This document shows positions 1 through 7,738 of a stretch of 64,000 bases of DNA, piece after piece. The stretch is from contig NZ_CP061299.1 of NCBI RefSeq assembly GCF_018687615.1, positions 186,001-250,000 on the forward strand, given 5' to 3'. The position numbers and the translations under genes are program-made. Source of the DNA: Polynucleobacter sp. MWH-CaK5 (lineage in GTDB: Bacteria; Pseudomonadota; Gammaproteobacteria; Burkholderiales; Burkholderiaceae). The notes below the pieces were generated by a model that was not told the DNA's origin, did no database searches, and was given only the letters and a program-made list of their open reading frames with translations. Numbering within the stretch: position 1 is the first letter of the stretch; every line of letters starts with the position of its first letter.

Positions 1-1053
1 ATCGGTACTGAGCGTCATGAAAGCCGTCGTGTTGATAACCAGTTAAGAGGTCGTGCTGCACGTCAGGGTGACCCAGGTTCATCAAGATTCTATTTGTCAT
101 TGGATGATGCTTTACTTCGCATCTTTGCTGGTGAGCGTCTGAAGTCCATCATGGATCGCTTGCGCATGCCTGAGGGTGAGCCAATTGAAGCCGGCATGGT
201 GACTCGCTCAATTGAATCTGCACAGCGCAAAGTGGAAGCCAGAAACTTTGATATTCGTAAGCAATTATTGCAATACGACGATGTGGCCAATGATCAGCGT
301 AAAGAAGTTTATCGTTTGCGCAATGAGGTTCTTGAATCAAAAGATGTTGGTGATTTAGTTGCCAACTTGCGTGAATCGTTTTTCACAGATTTGTTCCATG
401 ATCATATTCCTGCTGAATCTGTGATTGAGCAGTGGGACGTTGCTGGGTTGCAGCAAGTGTTATCGAACGATTGGGGCTTATCAGTTGATCTGCAAGCCAT
501 CATTGATGCTGCAGACACTATCGAGCCAGAAGATCTGCTTGCCAAAGTATTGGAAAGCGCTAAGAGTCTTTACGATGCAAAAGTTGAATTGGTCGGTAGA
601 GAATCTTTTGCTAAGTTTGAATGTTCAGTGATTTTGTATGCTCTAGATACTTCTTGGAGAGAGCATTTAGCCGCTTTGGATCATTTGCGTCAGGGCATTC
701 ATTTGCGCGGCTATGCACAAAAAGATCCTAAGCAAGAATATCGCCGTGAAGCATTTGAATTATTTGCTCGCTTGCTAGACACAGTGAAGTTAGAAGTGAC
801 TCGCACCATCATGGTGGTCAGAATTGAAACTGCTGAAGAGTTAGAGCGTGCCTCAGAGTCCATCCAAGAAGATTTGGCGGATGTGAAGGGTGTGCAGTAT
901 CAACATGCCAGCGCTGATCAATCAGAGGATGAGCCTTCTGCACGTGCTGCTGCCCCTCAAGCTGCTCAGGCTGGCCCTAAGGTGGGTCGTAATGATCCTT
1001 GCCCATGTGGTAGCGGGAAAAAATACAAGCACTGCCATGGGCAGCTCAGTTAA
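1..1053 (+). CDS. secA: Preprotein translocase ATPase SecA, C-terminal part
   Basis: SecA is the cytosolic motor that drives unfolded preproteins through SecYEG. The gene is cut by the window edge; frame 1 is open from base 1. The first codons hold the end of the second helicase-like nucleotide-binding domain (motif VI, QLRGRAAR, then QGDPGSSRFYLSLDD). The helical wing and scaffold follow, with NFDIRKQLLQYDDVANDQR and SWREHLAALDHLRQG. The protein ends with a SEC-C zinc motif, CPCGSGKKYKHCH, the site that binds SecB and phospholipid. Motif VI normally reads QxxGRxGR and here has alanine at the second glycine. The gap to argJ is 47 bp with no terminator seen. Identity is certain. Confidence 0.98.
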   Translation: MGTERHESRRVDNQLRGRAARQGDPGSSRFYLSLDDALLRIFAGERLKSIMDRLRMPEGEPIEAGMVTRSIESAQRKVEARNFDIRKQLLQYDDVANDQRKEVYRLRNEVLESKDVGDLVANLRESFFTDLFHDHIPAESVIEQWDVAGLQQVLSNDWGLSVDLQAIIDAADTIEPEDLLAKVLESAKSLYDAKVELVGRESFAKFECSVILYALDTSWREHLAALDHLRQGIHLRGYAQKDPKQEYRREAFELFARLLDTVKLEVTRTIMVVRIETAEELERASESIQEDLADVKGVQYQHASADQSEDEPSARAAAPQAAQAGPKVGRNDPCPCGSGKKYKHCHGQLS

Positions 1054-1100
1054 TTGAATGTTTGTTTGAATCATTGACTCATTTTTAGAGATAAAACACC

Positions 1101-2336
1101 ATGCCAGTGAATTCCCCATTACCGATTGCCAGTGAATTAAGCCCTGTGAATGGTGTCCGTTTGGGGCATGCAGAAGCTGGCATTAAAAGACCTGGTCGTA
1201 AAGACGTTCTGATTATTGAACTCAATGAAGGTTCTAGCGTTGCTGGTGTTTTTACGAAAAATCGCTTTTGTGCGGCGCCGGTGCAAATTTGTAGAGAGCA
1301 CTTGCAGGTATCAGCAAACAGTGGCGCGGATATTCGAGCATTGATCATCAACACAGGTAACGCCAATGCAGGCACAGGTGAGCCTGGTTATAAAAATGCG
1401 ATGCGCACATGTGAAGAGTTGGCAAAGTTAATGGGTTTGAAAAAAGAGCAAATCTTGCCTTTTTCAACCGGAGTCATTCTTGAGCCTTTGCCAGTAGAAA
1501 AGGTGATTGCTGGTATGCCTCAAGCGATCAGCAATTTAAATTCGGATAACTGGTTCAATGCTGCTCATGCCATCATGACCACTGATACTCAGGCAAAAGC
1601 ATATTCGAAGCAAGTTGAGATCAATGGTCAAGCCATCACCTTGACTGGTATCAGCAAGGGTGCTGGCATGATTCATCCGAACATGGCCACCATGTTGGGC
1701 TATGTGGCAACTGATGCAAAAGTATCGCCCGCTTTATTGCAGCAATTAACAACAGCCGCTGCTGATTTGTCTTTCAATGCCATCACGATTGATGGTGACA
1801 CATCGACCAATGATTCTTTCATTGTCATGGCCAGTGGCGCAAGCCAAGTAGAGATTCCAGCTTCTGGTCAGGCACATGACATCTTCCGCCAAGCATTGAT
1901 TGAAGTCTGTCAAAAATTAGCTCAAATGATTGTGCGAGATGGTGAGGGTGCGACTAAATTCATCACGATTCAGATTGAAGGCGGTAAGACCGATGCTGAA
2001 TGTAAATTGGTGGCTGAAGCGATTGCTCACTCACCGTTGGTGAAAACCGCATTTTTTGCCAGCGATCCTAACTTAGGTCGTATCTTGGCTGCGATTGGCT
2101 ATGCCGGTATTACAGATCTTGATGTTGGACGTGTGCAGTTATGGTTGGATGATGTTTGGGTTGCCAAAGATGGTGGCCGTCATCCTGAATATAAAGAAGA
2201 AGATGGACAGCGTGTGATGAAGCAAGCAGAAATCACGGTTCGCGCTAACTTAGGTCGAGGTCAAGCGACTCAAACTGTCTGGACCTGCGATCTATCTCAT
2301 GAATATGTTTCTATCAATGCAGACTATCGCTCTTAA
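1101..2336 (+). CDS. argJ: Bifunctional glutamate N-acetyltransferase / amino-acid acetyltransferase ArgJ
   Basis: ArgJ moves the acetyl group from N-acetylornithine to glutamate and so closes the cyclic arginine pathway; many family members also use acetyl-CoA. The 411 residues match the usual length. The precursor cuts itself before a threonine in a conserved KGAGMIHPNMATML motif; here the cut falls between A196 and T197, and T197 becomes the catalytic nucleophile of the beta chain. The terminal motif ANLGRGQATQTVWTCDLSHEYV is also typical. ATG at 1101 follows a weak purine-rich leader. The gene lies between secA and the DUF815 ATPase, and they are probably co-transcribed. Confidence 0.97.
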   Translation: MPVNSPLPIASELSPVNGVRLGHAEAGIKRPGRKDVLIIELNEGSSVAGVFTKNRFCAAPVQICREHLQVSANSGADIRALIINTGNANAGTGEPGYKNAMRTCEELAKLMGLKKEQILPFSTGVILEPLPVEKVIAGMPQAISNLNSDNWFNAAHAIMTTDTQAKAYSKQVEINGQAITLTGISKGAGMIHPNMATMLGYVATDAKVSPALLQQLTTAAADLSFNAITIDGDTSTNDSFIVMASGASQVEIPASGQAHDIFRQALIEVCQKLAQMIVRDGEGATKFITIQIEGGKTDAECKLVAEAIAHSPLVKTAFFASDPNLGRILAAIGYAGITDLDVGRVQLWLDDVWVAKDGGRHPEYKEEDGQRVMKQAEITVRANLGRGQATQTVWTCDLSHEYVSINADYRS

Positions 2337-2374
2337 TGCGATTCCGCTGAATTCACAAAGATCATAGGAAAGTC

Positions 2375-3241
2375 ATGTCTGATAAGTTTGATCGCTTAGA
2401 TAATCTATTGCAAAGACTTGATGAGTGGATGCCAAAATCTTTGACAGAAAAAGATTGGAATTCTGCGGTTGCTTTTAGGTGGCGTCGCAAAGATACGCTT
2501 TTGGGTAAGTTGGGCTATCTACAAGCTGTGCATCATATCTCTGGCATCACATTCAAAGATCTTCAGCACATTGAGCGTCAAACAGATCTCATTTATAACA
2601 ATACCAAGCACTTTGTTGAAGGTAAGCCTGCTAATAATGTTTTGTTAACGGGCGCTAGAGGCACTGGTAAATCATCTTTGATCAAGGCTTCTTTGAATGA
2701 GTTTGCTGCGAAAGGTTTGCGTTTGGTTGAAGTCGATAAAGAACATTTAACAGATCTTGGTGACCTCACTGATTTGTTGGCAGCTCGACCTGAAAAATTC
2801 ATCATCTTTTGTGATGACCTGTCTTTTGAAGATGGAGAGTCAGGTTATAAATCTTTGAAGTCTGCTTTGGATGGTTCTATTTCTGCGCAGGTCGATAATA
2901 TTTTGATTTACGCAACATCTAACCGTCGTCATTTGTTGCCTGAGTACATGTCAGACAATGAGTCATACCAACATGGCGCTGATGGAGAGTTGCATCCTGG
3001 TGAGGTGGTTGAAGAAAAGATATCTTTATCTGAAAGATTTGGTTTGTGGATTTCTTTTTACCCTCCAAAACAAGATGAGTACCTTGATATCGTGGCGCAC
3101 TGGCTCAAACATTTTGGCTTGAACGCAGAAAAAATTGCTGCAGCAAAACCAGAGGCTTTGATTTGGGCTTTGGAAAGAGGCTCAAGATCAGGACGTGTGG
3201 CTTGGCAGTTCGCACGCCATTGGGCTGGACAGCAGGATTAA
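2375..3241 (+). CDS. DUF815-family AAA+ ATPase
   Basis: This is a cytoplasmic P-loop ATPase of the DUF815 family, 288 residues long. The Walker A motif GARGTGKS lies at residues 93-100. A Walker B-like strand, FIIFCDDLSFE, lies near 148-158, and an arginine sensor region, TSNRRHLLPEY, follows. The function of the family is not established. In Burkholderiales it commonly sits between argJ and a mutT gene, as here. ATG at 2375 follows an AGGAAAG ribosome-binding site. The 3' end lies 4 bp before the proposed mutT start, so the two are probably translated together. Confidence 0.93.
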   Translation: MSDKFDRLDNLLQRLDEWMPKSLTEKDWNSAVAFRWRRKDTLLGKLGYLQAVHHISGITFKDLQHIERQTDLIYNNTKHFVEGKPANNVLLTGARGTGKSSLIKASLNEFAAKGLRLVEVDKEHLTDLGDLTDLLAARPEKFIIFCDDLSFEDGESGYKSLKSALDGSISAQVDNILIYATSNRRHLLPEYMSDNESYQHGADGELHPGEVVEEKISLSERFGLWISFYPPKQDEYLDIVAHWLKHFGLNAEKIAAAKPEALIWALERGSRSGRVAWQFARHWAGQQD

Positions 3242-3245
3242 TACA

Positions 3246-3692
3246 TTGACTGCTGAGCAAGAGCCGACATCATCTAGACCTGTTGTAGAGGTTGCAGTAG
3301 GTGTTTTGATCGATGGTGCCGGGGCTGTATTGCTTGGCCAGCGCCCAGAGGGCAAGCCTTATGCCGGTTACTGGGAATTTCCTGGTGGAAAAGTAGAGGC
3401 TGGTGAAACTCTTTTCGCAGCTCTTTCTCGAGAACTTCAAGAAGAAATTGATGTGCGCATTGATCAAGCAGATGAGTTCATGGTTTTAGAACATGACTAT
3501 CCTCATGCGTATGTGCGCTTACATATTTGTTTCGTGAAGTCTTGGCAGGGTCAGCCACGTGGATTGGAAAATCAAGCGCTGGGATGGTTGAACATCAAAG
3601 ATATTGATCAGCTTGGTATCGCAGGATTTGATCCTGTCTTACCTGCCACACTACCAATTTTAGAAAAGCTAAAGGGCTTAAAAGTTTTTTAG
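3246..3692 (+). CDS. mutT: MutT-like Nudix hydrolase (8-oxo-dGTP diphosphatase)
   Basis: MutT removes oxidised dGTP from the nucleotide pool and so prevents A:T to C:G transversions. The Nudix box is complete: GGKVEAGE, then seven residues, then RELQEEI. The core starts at VVEVAVGVLIDGAGAVLLGQRP, as in MutT. The start is uncertain. TTG at 3246, 4 bp after the ATPase stop, gives 148 residues, close to the family length. GTG at 3195 is also open but overlaps the ATPase gene by 47 bp. The gene converges on zapD with only 9 bp between stops, and I see no hairpin terminator there. Confidence 0.88.
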   Translation: MTAEQEPTSSRPVVEVAVGVLIDGAGAVLLGQRPEGKPYAGYWEFPGGKVEAGETLFAALSRELQEEIDVRIDQADEFMVLEHDYPHAYVRLHICFVKSWQGQPRGLENQALGWLNIKDIDQLGIAGFDPVLPATLPILEKLKGLKVF

Positions 3693-3701
3693 AAGTTATT
3701 T

Positions 3702-4451
3702 TTAGAAATTACAAAGAGATAGTTCAAAAGGAACATCTTCTGCAAAAGCTCGTGGCTTAGCTTCACCATCACAAGTCATGAAGCGAGTCCAAAGCATGTA
3801 CTTGTTGGCACTGATTTCTGGAATCAAGTGTGATTGATGAATGCCAACACGCATCAATTGATATGTTTTACCAGAAAGCATTTGTTGGTAGGAGCCTTTA
3901 GACGCAAGCGTTTCAGCAGGCTTGCCTGAGCCTCTCAATAATTTTAAGAATAGCTGGCTGGCATATTTCCATGACATCAACGGCTCTACAAATTTCTTTA
4001 AATTCGCACGACGAATATTTGCGTCTGTAAATTGCCATGCGTAATACGCTGGTAAATCTACTGGGCTGGTGCCGCCTGGAATGCTCAAGCGTGAACGAAT
4101 CAAATTCAACCATTCACTCTCTAAGATCTGAGCATTGGTCTTGCCGGTCTGATTAATCTTGCCCCAGATGATGTTCATTTCTTCAAGCGTGTTGAGCAAA
4201 GCATCTTGATCGATGTTGCTAGAGTTCTTTAAAGATAACAAACTATTTTTTTGGCGATCAAGTTCTTTCATAAGACTTGATTTCAAATCTGCGCGTGCAG
4301 TGATCTCGCCTAGGTCAAATAATATTGAAATGGCTTGATGCTGATCTCTTGCATCATCTTTTTCTACGAAGTACTCGAAACGATCAAAGAGGTACTCCAG
4401 TCTCAAAAGACTGCGCACCAGTTCATTGAAGGGGTATTCGTAAATAATCAC
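3702..4451 (-). CDS. zapD: Cell division protein ZapD (YacF)
   Basis: ZapD bundles FtsZ protofilaments at the division ring. The 249 residues match the family. The start region, YEYPFNELVRSLLRLEYLF, aligns with the conserved beginning of ZapD from memory, so the GTG codon at 4451 is the start. Conserved segments include GEITARADLKSSLMKELDRQ and PGGTSPVDLPAYYAW. It is the last gene of the CNNM-pilBCD-coaE-zapD series, 53 bp after coaE. The coaE-zapD pairing is usual in beta- and gammaproteobacteria, but the small zinc gene yacG that often follows is absent. The start codon lies inside a predicted hairpin (see findings). Confidence 0.95.
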   Translation of the reverse strand: MIIYEYPFNELVRSLLRLEYLFDRFEYFVEKDDARDQHQAISILFDLGEITARADLKSSLMKELDRQKNSLLSLKNSSNIDQDALLNTLEEMNIIWGKINQTGKTNAQILESEWLNLIRSRLSIPGGTSPVDLPAYYAWQFTDANIRRANLKKFVEPLMSWKYASQLFLKLLRGSGKPAETLASKGSYQQMLSGKTYQLMRVGIHQSHLIPEISANKYMLWTRFMTCDGEAKPRAFAEDVPFELSLCNF

Positions 4452-4504
4452 AGATTCATATTCTAGACTGAAATTCTGTGATTTTTGGCAAAAAAAGAGC
4501 CTTT

Positions 4505-5176
4505 TTAACTACTTTTATGCCTCAAAAGTATTTGATGAAGTCGTTGGGCCTCAATCTTTAAATCTTCAATCCCTTGATTGTTTTCAATCACGTGATCGGC
4601 AATCACCAGTCTGTCATGACGACTGGCCTGACTGGCAATGATCTTTTGAATCATGCCTATTTCAAGACCATTTCTCTCTTGGACCCTAGCAATTTGCTGG
4701 GTTTCTGGGCAATCAACCACCACAATACAGTCCAAAGCTTTTGGGGATTGATTGATCCAAAAGCTCGATTCGACCAATAAAGGCACCACGTAAACAAGGT
4801 AAGCGGGGTTCTTGGCTTGATGTAGATCACTCAAGCGCTTGGTTTCTTGATAAATCAAAGGGTGGGTGATCTTTTCAAGCTTTTCTTTGGCTTTGGGGTC
4901 AGCAAAAACAAGCTCTCTCATCTTTTGCCTGTCTAAAGAGCCATCTTTGAGTAAAAACTCAGGACCAAAAGATTGCTCAATGGCGCTCATGGCCAAACCG
5001 TTGGCTTTGGTGATGTCATGAGCAATGAGGTCGGTATCGATGATGGCAGCACCACATTTCTCTAGTTCTGTGGCAACGGCACTTTTCCCGCTGCCAATAC
5101 CTCCGGTCAACCCAACCCTTAAAAGATGAGAGGGATGAGCGGGGCTATTCGAAGAGTTGTTCTTTAAATCTGCCAT
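4505..5176 (-). CDS. coaE: Dephospho-CoA kinase
   Basis: CoaE phosphorylates the 3'-hydroxyl of dephospho-CoA, the last step of coenzyme A synthesis. The P-loop GGIGSGKS lies at residues 25-32, followed by a Walker B-like DTDLIAHDIT segment and the lid region HPLIYQETKR. I chose ATG at 5176, giving 223 residues. The frame stays open upstream but there it only shadows pilD. The first 17 residues (KNNSSNSPAHPS region) are a non-conserved leader. The gene overlaps pilD by 13 bp, so translation is probably coupled. The pilB-pilC-pilD-coaE order is widespread in proteobacteria. Confidence 0.96.
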   Translation of the reverse strand: MADLKNNSSNSPAHPSHLLRVGLTGGIGSGKSAVATELEKCGAAIIDTDLIAHDITKANGLAMSAIEQSFGPEFLLKDGSLDRQKMRELVFADPKAKEKLEKITHPLIYQETKRLSDLHQAKNPAYLVYVVPLLVESSFWINQSPKALDCIVVVDCPETQQIARVQERNGLEIGMIQKIIASQASRHDRLVIADHVIENNQGIEDLKIEAQRLHQILLRHKSS

Positions 5177-5619
5177 AACAAAACAATGATGCCACCAAAT
5201 GCAATAAAAGGACCAAAAGGAAATGCATGGCTGTGTTCTTGTTGATGGATTTTTAGCCATGCGTAGCCACCAATCAGGCCAGACAATGAGGCAATCAAAA
5301 GTATGTAAGGCAAACTTTGAATGCCTAAGCAAGCACCAAGGCCAGCCAGCAACTTTGCATCCCCCATACCAATGCCGTGATGTCCTCTGATTTTTAGATA
5401 CAGCTGGTTCAGTGCGTACAGACTCAGAAAACCAAACACGGCTCCCAAAATAGATGATTCAGTATTGGCCCAAGCAAGCCCCAGGAAAATATTTGCGAGA
5501 AGCCCGTAAGCAATCAACCCATAGGTCAGGTAGTCGGGCAAGATAAAAGTCTTGAAGTCGATCCAAGACAGCATCAATAGTGCACCAATGATGATGATGG
5601 CGGAGAAAATTTCAATCAA
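5164..5619 (-). CDS. pilD: Prepilin peptidase (A24 domain only), PilD-like
   Basis: This is an inner-membrane aspartic protease that cleaves type IV prepilin signal peptides. Only the peptidase half is present, at 151 residues compared with about 260-290 for full PilD. The catalytic aspartates are D21 in WIDFKTFILPD and D87 in GMGD (residues 84-87). Five or six membrane segments fill the rest. The N-terminal methyltransferase domain with its paired CxxC motifs is missing, as in short TadV/CpaA-like peptidases. The start is TTG at 5619, overlapping the pilC stop as TTGA. The conserved FPFGPFIAFG ending shows that the C-terminus is intact. Confidence 0.9.
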   Translation of the reverse strand: MIEIFSAIIIIGALLMLSWIDFKTFILPDYLTYGLIAYGLLANIFLGLAWANTESSILGAVFGFLSLYALNQLYLKIRGHHGIGMGDAKLLAGLGACLGIQSLPYILLIASLSGLIGGYAWLKIHQQEHSHAFPFGPFIAFGGIIVLLWQI

Positions 5620-6620
5620 AGAATCTGTCCCATTTCAAAAATTGGCAAATACAAAGAAATGACCAAGCAAGCAATGATAAGCCCCATGATGATCATCAGA
5701 CATGGCTCAATGCTTTGAGCCAATTGATCAATCATGTGGTCTAAGTGATCTTCTTCTTGATTGGCGATATTGGCAAGCATTTGAGGTAAATCTCCTGAAA
5801 CTTCACCCACTTTGATTAATTGAAGTTGCTCTTTTTGGCTTAACAGAGATTGTCCGGATATTTGCTTGATAGATTCTGAGAGTGACCAACCTTGTGCCAA
5901 GGAAACATTGATTTGTGCGCAAAAGTTAAAGCTGACCCAGTCATTTGAATGTAGGGCCGTTTGTTTTAAGGCTTCAAGAATCGGTACGCCTCGAGAAGTT
6001 AATAATGAGATATTCCGACTCCACTGAATCAGCAAAGAGCTTCTTCGAATCGACCCAATAATGGGAAGAGTCAGTAAGAGGTGATCAACCACCTGTTGCG
6101 TTTGAGTGTGACGTCTCCAAATGAAATGAAATACTCCGATGACACTTACAAGTGCAATCGCTACCATCAGAGAATAATTTTGCACCCAGTGAGAGCCTTG
6201 AATTAACAATCTGGTTGGCCAGGGCAGTTCTGCCTGAAAATTGGCAAACATATTTTCAAAGCTTGGTATCACCCATTGAAACATGGCCACTAGAACAAAG
6301 CTTGAGACAAAGAGAACGATGCATGGGTAACTCAGTGCTTTTTTAATCTTCTTTTGAAGCTTGATTTGTTTCTCAAGATAAATCGATGCTTGTGACAGGC
6401 TGTCTAAAAGATTCCCAGTGGCTTCTCCTGTTTGCATCAAGCTGACACAAAATGGATGAAGCCCCATTTTCGATAAAGAGTAAGAAAGACTGTTGCCATT
6501 GGCCAAAGATTTTTGGATGTTGGTAAGCCCCATCATTTGAATGGCATCTAACAAAGACAAACCAGACTTCAAGAGTGAATGAAGTTGTCTGATCAGGTGA
6601 AGTTGAGAAGCTTCTTTCAT
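5616..6620 (-). CDS. pilC: Type IV pilus/type II secretion inner-membrane platform protein PilC
   Basis: PilC is the GspF-family membrane platform on which the assembly ATPase acts. The 334 residues hold two GspF repeats, each followed by membrane helices. The first carries LHSLLKSGLSLLDAI and SLMQTGEATGNLLDSL; the second carries ISLLTSRGVPILEAL and LIKVGEVSGDLPQML. Hydrophobic helices lie near 95-120, 150-170 and 305-328. It is shorter than the roughly 400-residue PilC because the N-terminal leader is reduced. The start ATG overlaps the pilB stop by 4 bp, and its own stop overlaps pilD by 4 bp. No pilin gene is in the window. Confidence 0.93.
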   Translation of the reverse strand: MKEASQLHLIRQLHSLLKSGLSLLDAIQMMGLTNIQKSLANGNSLSYSLSKMGLHPFCVSLMQTGEATGNLLDSLSQASIYLEKQIKLQKKIKKALSYPCIVLFVSSFVLVAMFQWVIPSFENMFANFQAELPWPTRLLIQGSHWVQNYSLMVAIALVSVIGVFHFIWRRHTQTQQVVDHLLLTLPIIGSIRRSSLLIQWSRNISLLTSRGVPILEALKQTALHSNDWVSFNFCAQINVSLAQGWSLSESIKQISGQSLLSQKEQLQLIKVGEVSGDLPQMLANIANQEEDHLDHMIDQLAQSIEPCLMIIMGLIIACLVISLYLPIFEMGQIL

Positions 6621-7738
6621 GCGATGTGACGCCTGATTTCATCTTCAGAGCTCATTCCTGACTCAACAAGAGTTTGCGCAGACTCTTTCAGGGTTGATAT
6701 TTTTTCAGTGTGACATTGAGTTTGTATGGCACTTAAGGGAGCTTCGCTTTCAATCAGTTGTCGGAGTTGGTCGGATAGGCGCATGACCTGATGAACAGCC
6801 TTTCGACCATGAAAGCCACTACCGTTACAAATGGAGCATCCTGTTATCAGGTCTTTTGATGAATTTCTTGAGCAGGCTGTGCAAAAAATGCGCACCAATC
6901 TTTGAGCTGTGATGCAGTTGACATTGTTCGCAATGTCACCGTGCGAGCATCCCAATTGTTTTAATCTGAAGATTGCGCTGGGCGCATCGTTGGCGTGCAG
7001 CGTCGCCAAAACCAAATGACCTGTTTCTGCAGCTTGCAATGCAATCTTTGCTGTGACAGCATCTCTGATTTCTCCGACCATGATGACATCAGGATCTTGT
7101 CTCATCAATGCCCTTAATGCTACATCAAAGCGTAAACCTGCTTTCTCATTGATCGGAACCTGATTAATGCCCTGTAGTTGAATTTCAACAGGATCTTCAA
7201 TGCTCGTGATGTTACGGCTGCCATCCATCAAATACTTGAGGCAGCTATAAAGCGTTTGAGTTTTGCCACTACCGGTTGGGCCGGTGACCAAGATCATTCC
7301 TTGAGCCTGATCAAGGCAGTGCAGTAAATGTTGTTTTTGAGTTTGATCAAGACCAATCTTATTGATATCAAGATCGTCTTCTTGCTTGCTCAAGACCCTT
7401 AAAACAATTTTCTCGCCATGCAGGGTGGGTAAAGTTGAAACACGGCAATCGATGTTATTGATCTGTGCGCTCTGCGAGCTGCTCAATAACATTTGACCAT
7501 CTTGAGGCAAGCGTTTTTCAGAAATATCCAAGCGTGCCAAAATTTTGATCCGACTAGATAGTCGGTCATGCCAATGTGCAGGGGAGCTGTTTAAGTGACT
7601 CAGGCAGCCATCAACGCGCAAGCGCACATGGCTTACTCCGTTTTCTGGCTCAATGTGAATGTCGCTGGCTTTTGCCAGGAGTGCTTGATCAACAATGTCT
7701 TGCCAGTAATGAATGATGACATCATCTTGTTCAATCAT
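6617..7738 (-). CDS. pilB: Type IV pilus assembly ATPase PilB/GspE, short form
   Basis: This is a hexameric cytoplasmic ATPase that powers pilus or pseudopilus extension. Starting at ATG 7738 it has 373 residues; full PilB has about 560. The N-terminal MshEN-type domain is absent, and the protein begins at the N2 region with ASDIHIEPE. Walker A is GPTGSGKT (153-160). The Asp box and Walker B follow in LMRQDPDVIMVGEIRD, and the His box in TGHLVLATLHANDA. A four-cysteine zinc knuckle, CTAC then CSIC, is retained near residues 293-315. The gene overlaps the CNNM gene by 8 bp. The frame runs open to 7804, but that part shadows CNNM. Confidence 0.93.
   Translation of the reverse strand: MIEQDDVIIHYWQDIVDQALLAKASDIHIEPENGVSHVRLRVDGCLSHLNSSPAHWHDRLSSRIKILARLDISEKRLPQDGQMLLSSSQSAQINNIDCRVSTLPTLHGEKIVLRVLSKQEDDLDINKIGLDQTQKQHLLHCLDQAQGMILVTGPTGSGKTQTLYSCLKYLMDGSRNITSIEDPVEIQLQGINQVPINEKAGLRFDVALRALMRQDPDVIMVGEIRDAVTAKIALQAAETGHLVLATLHANDAPSAIFRLKQLGCSHGDIANNVNCITAQRLVRIFCTACSRNSSKDLITGCSICNGSGFHGRKAVHQVMRLSDQLRQLIESEAPLSAIQTQCHTEKISTLKESAQTLVESGMSSEDEIRRHIA

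Noticed and set aside
4574..4780. Open frame opposite coaE
   Set aside because: It is antisense to a clear essential gene and has no ribosome-binding site or family pattern.
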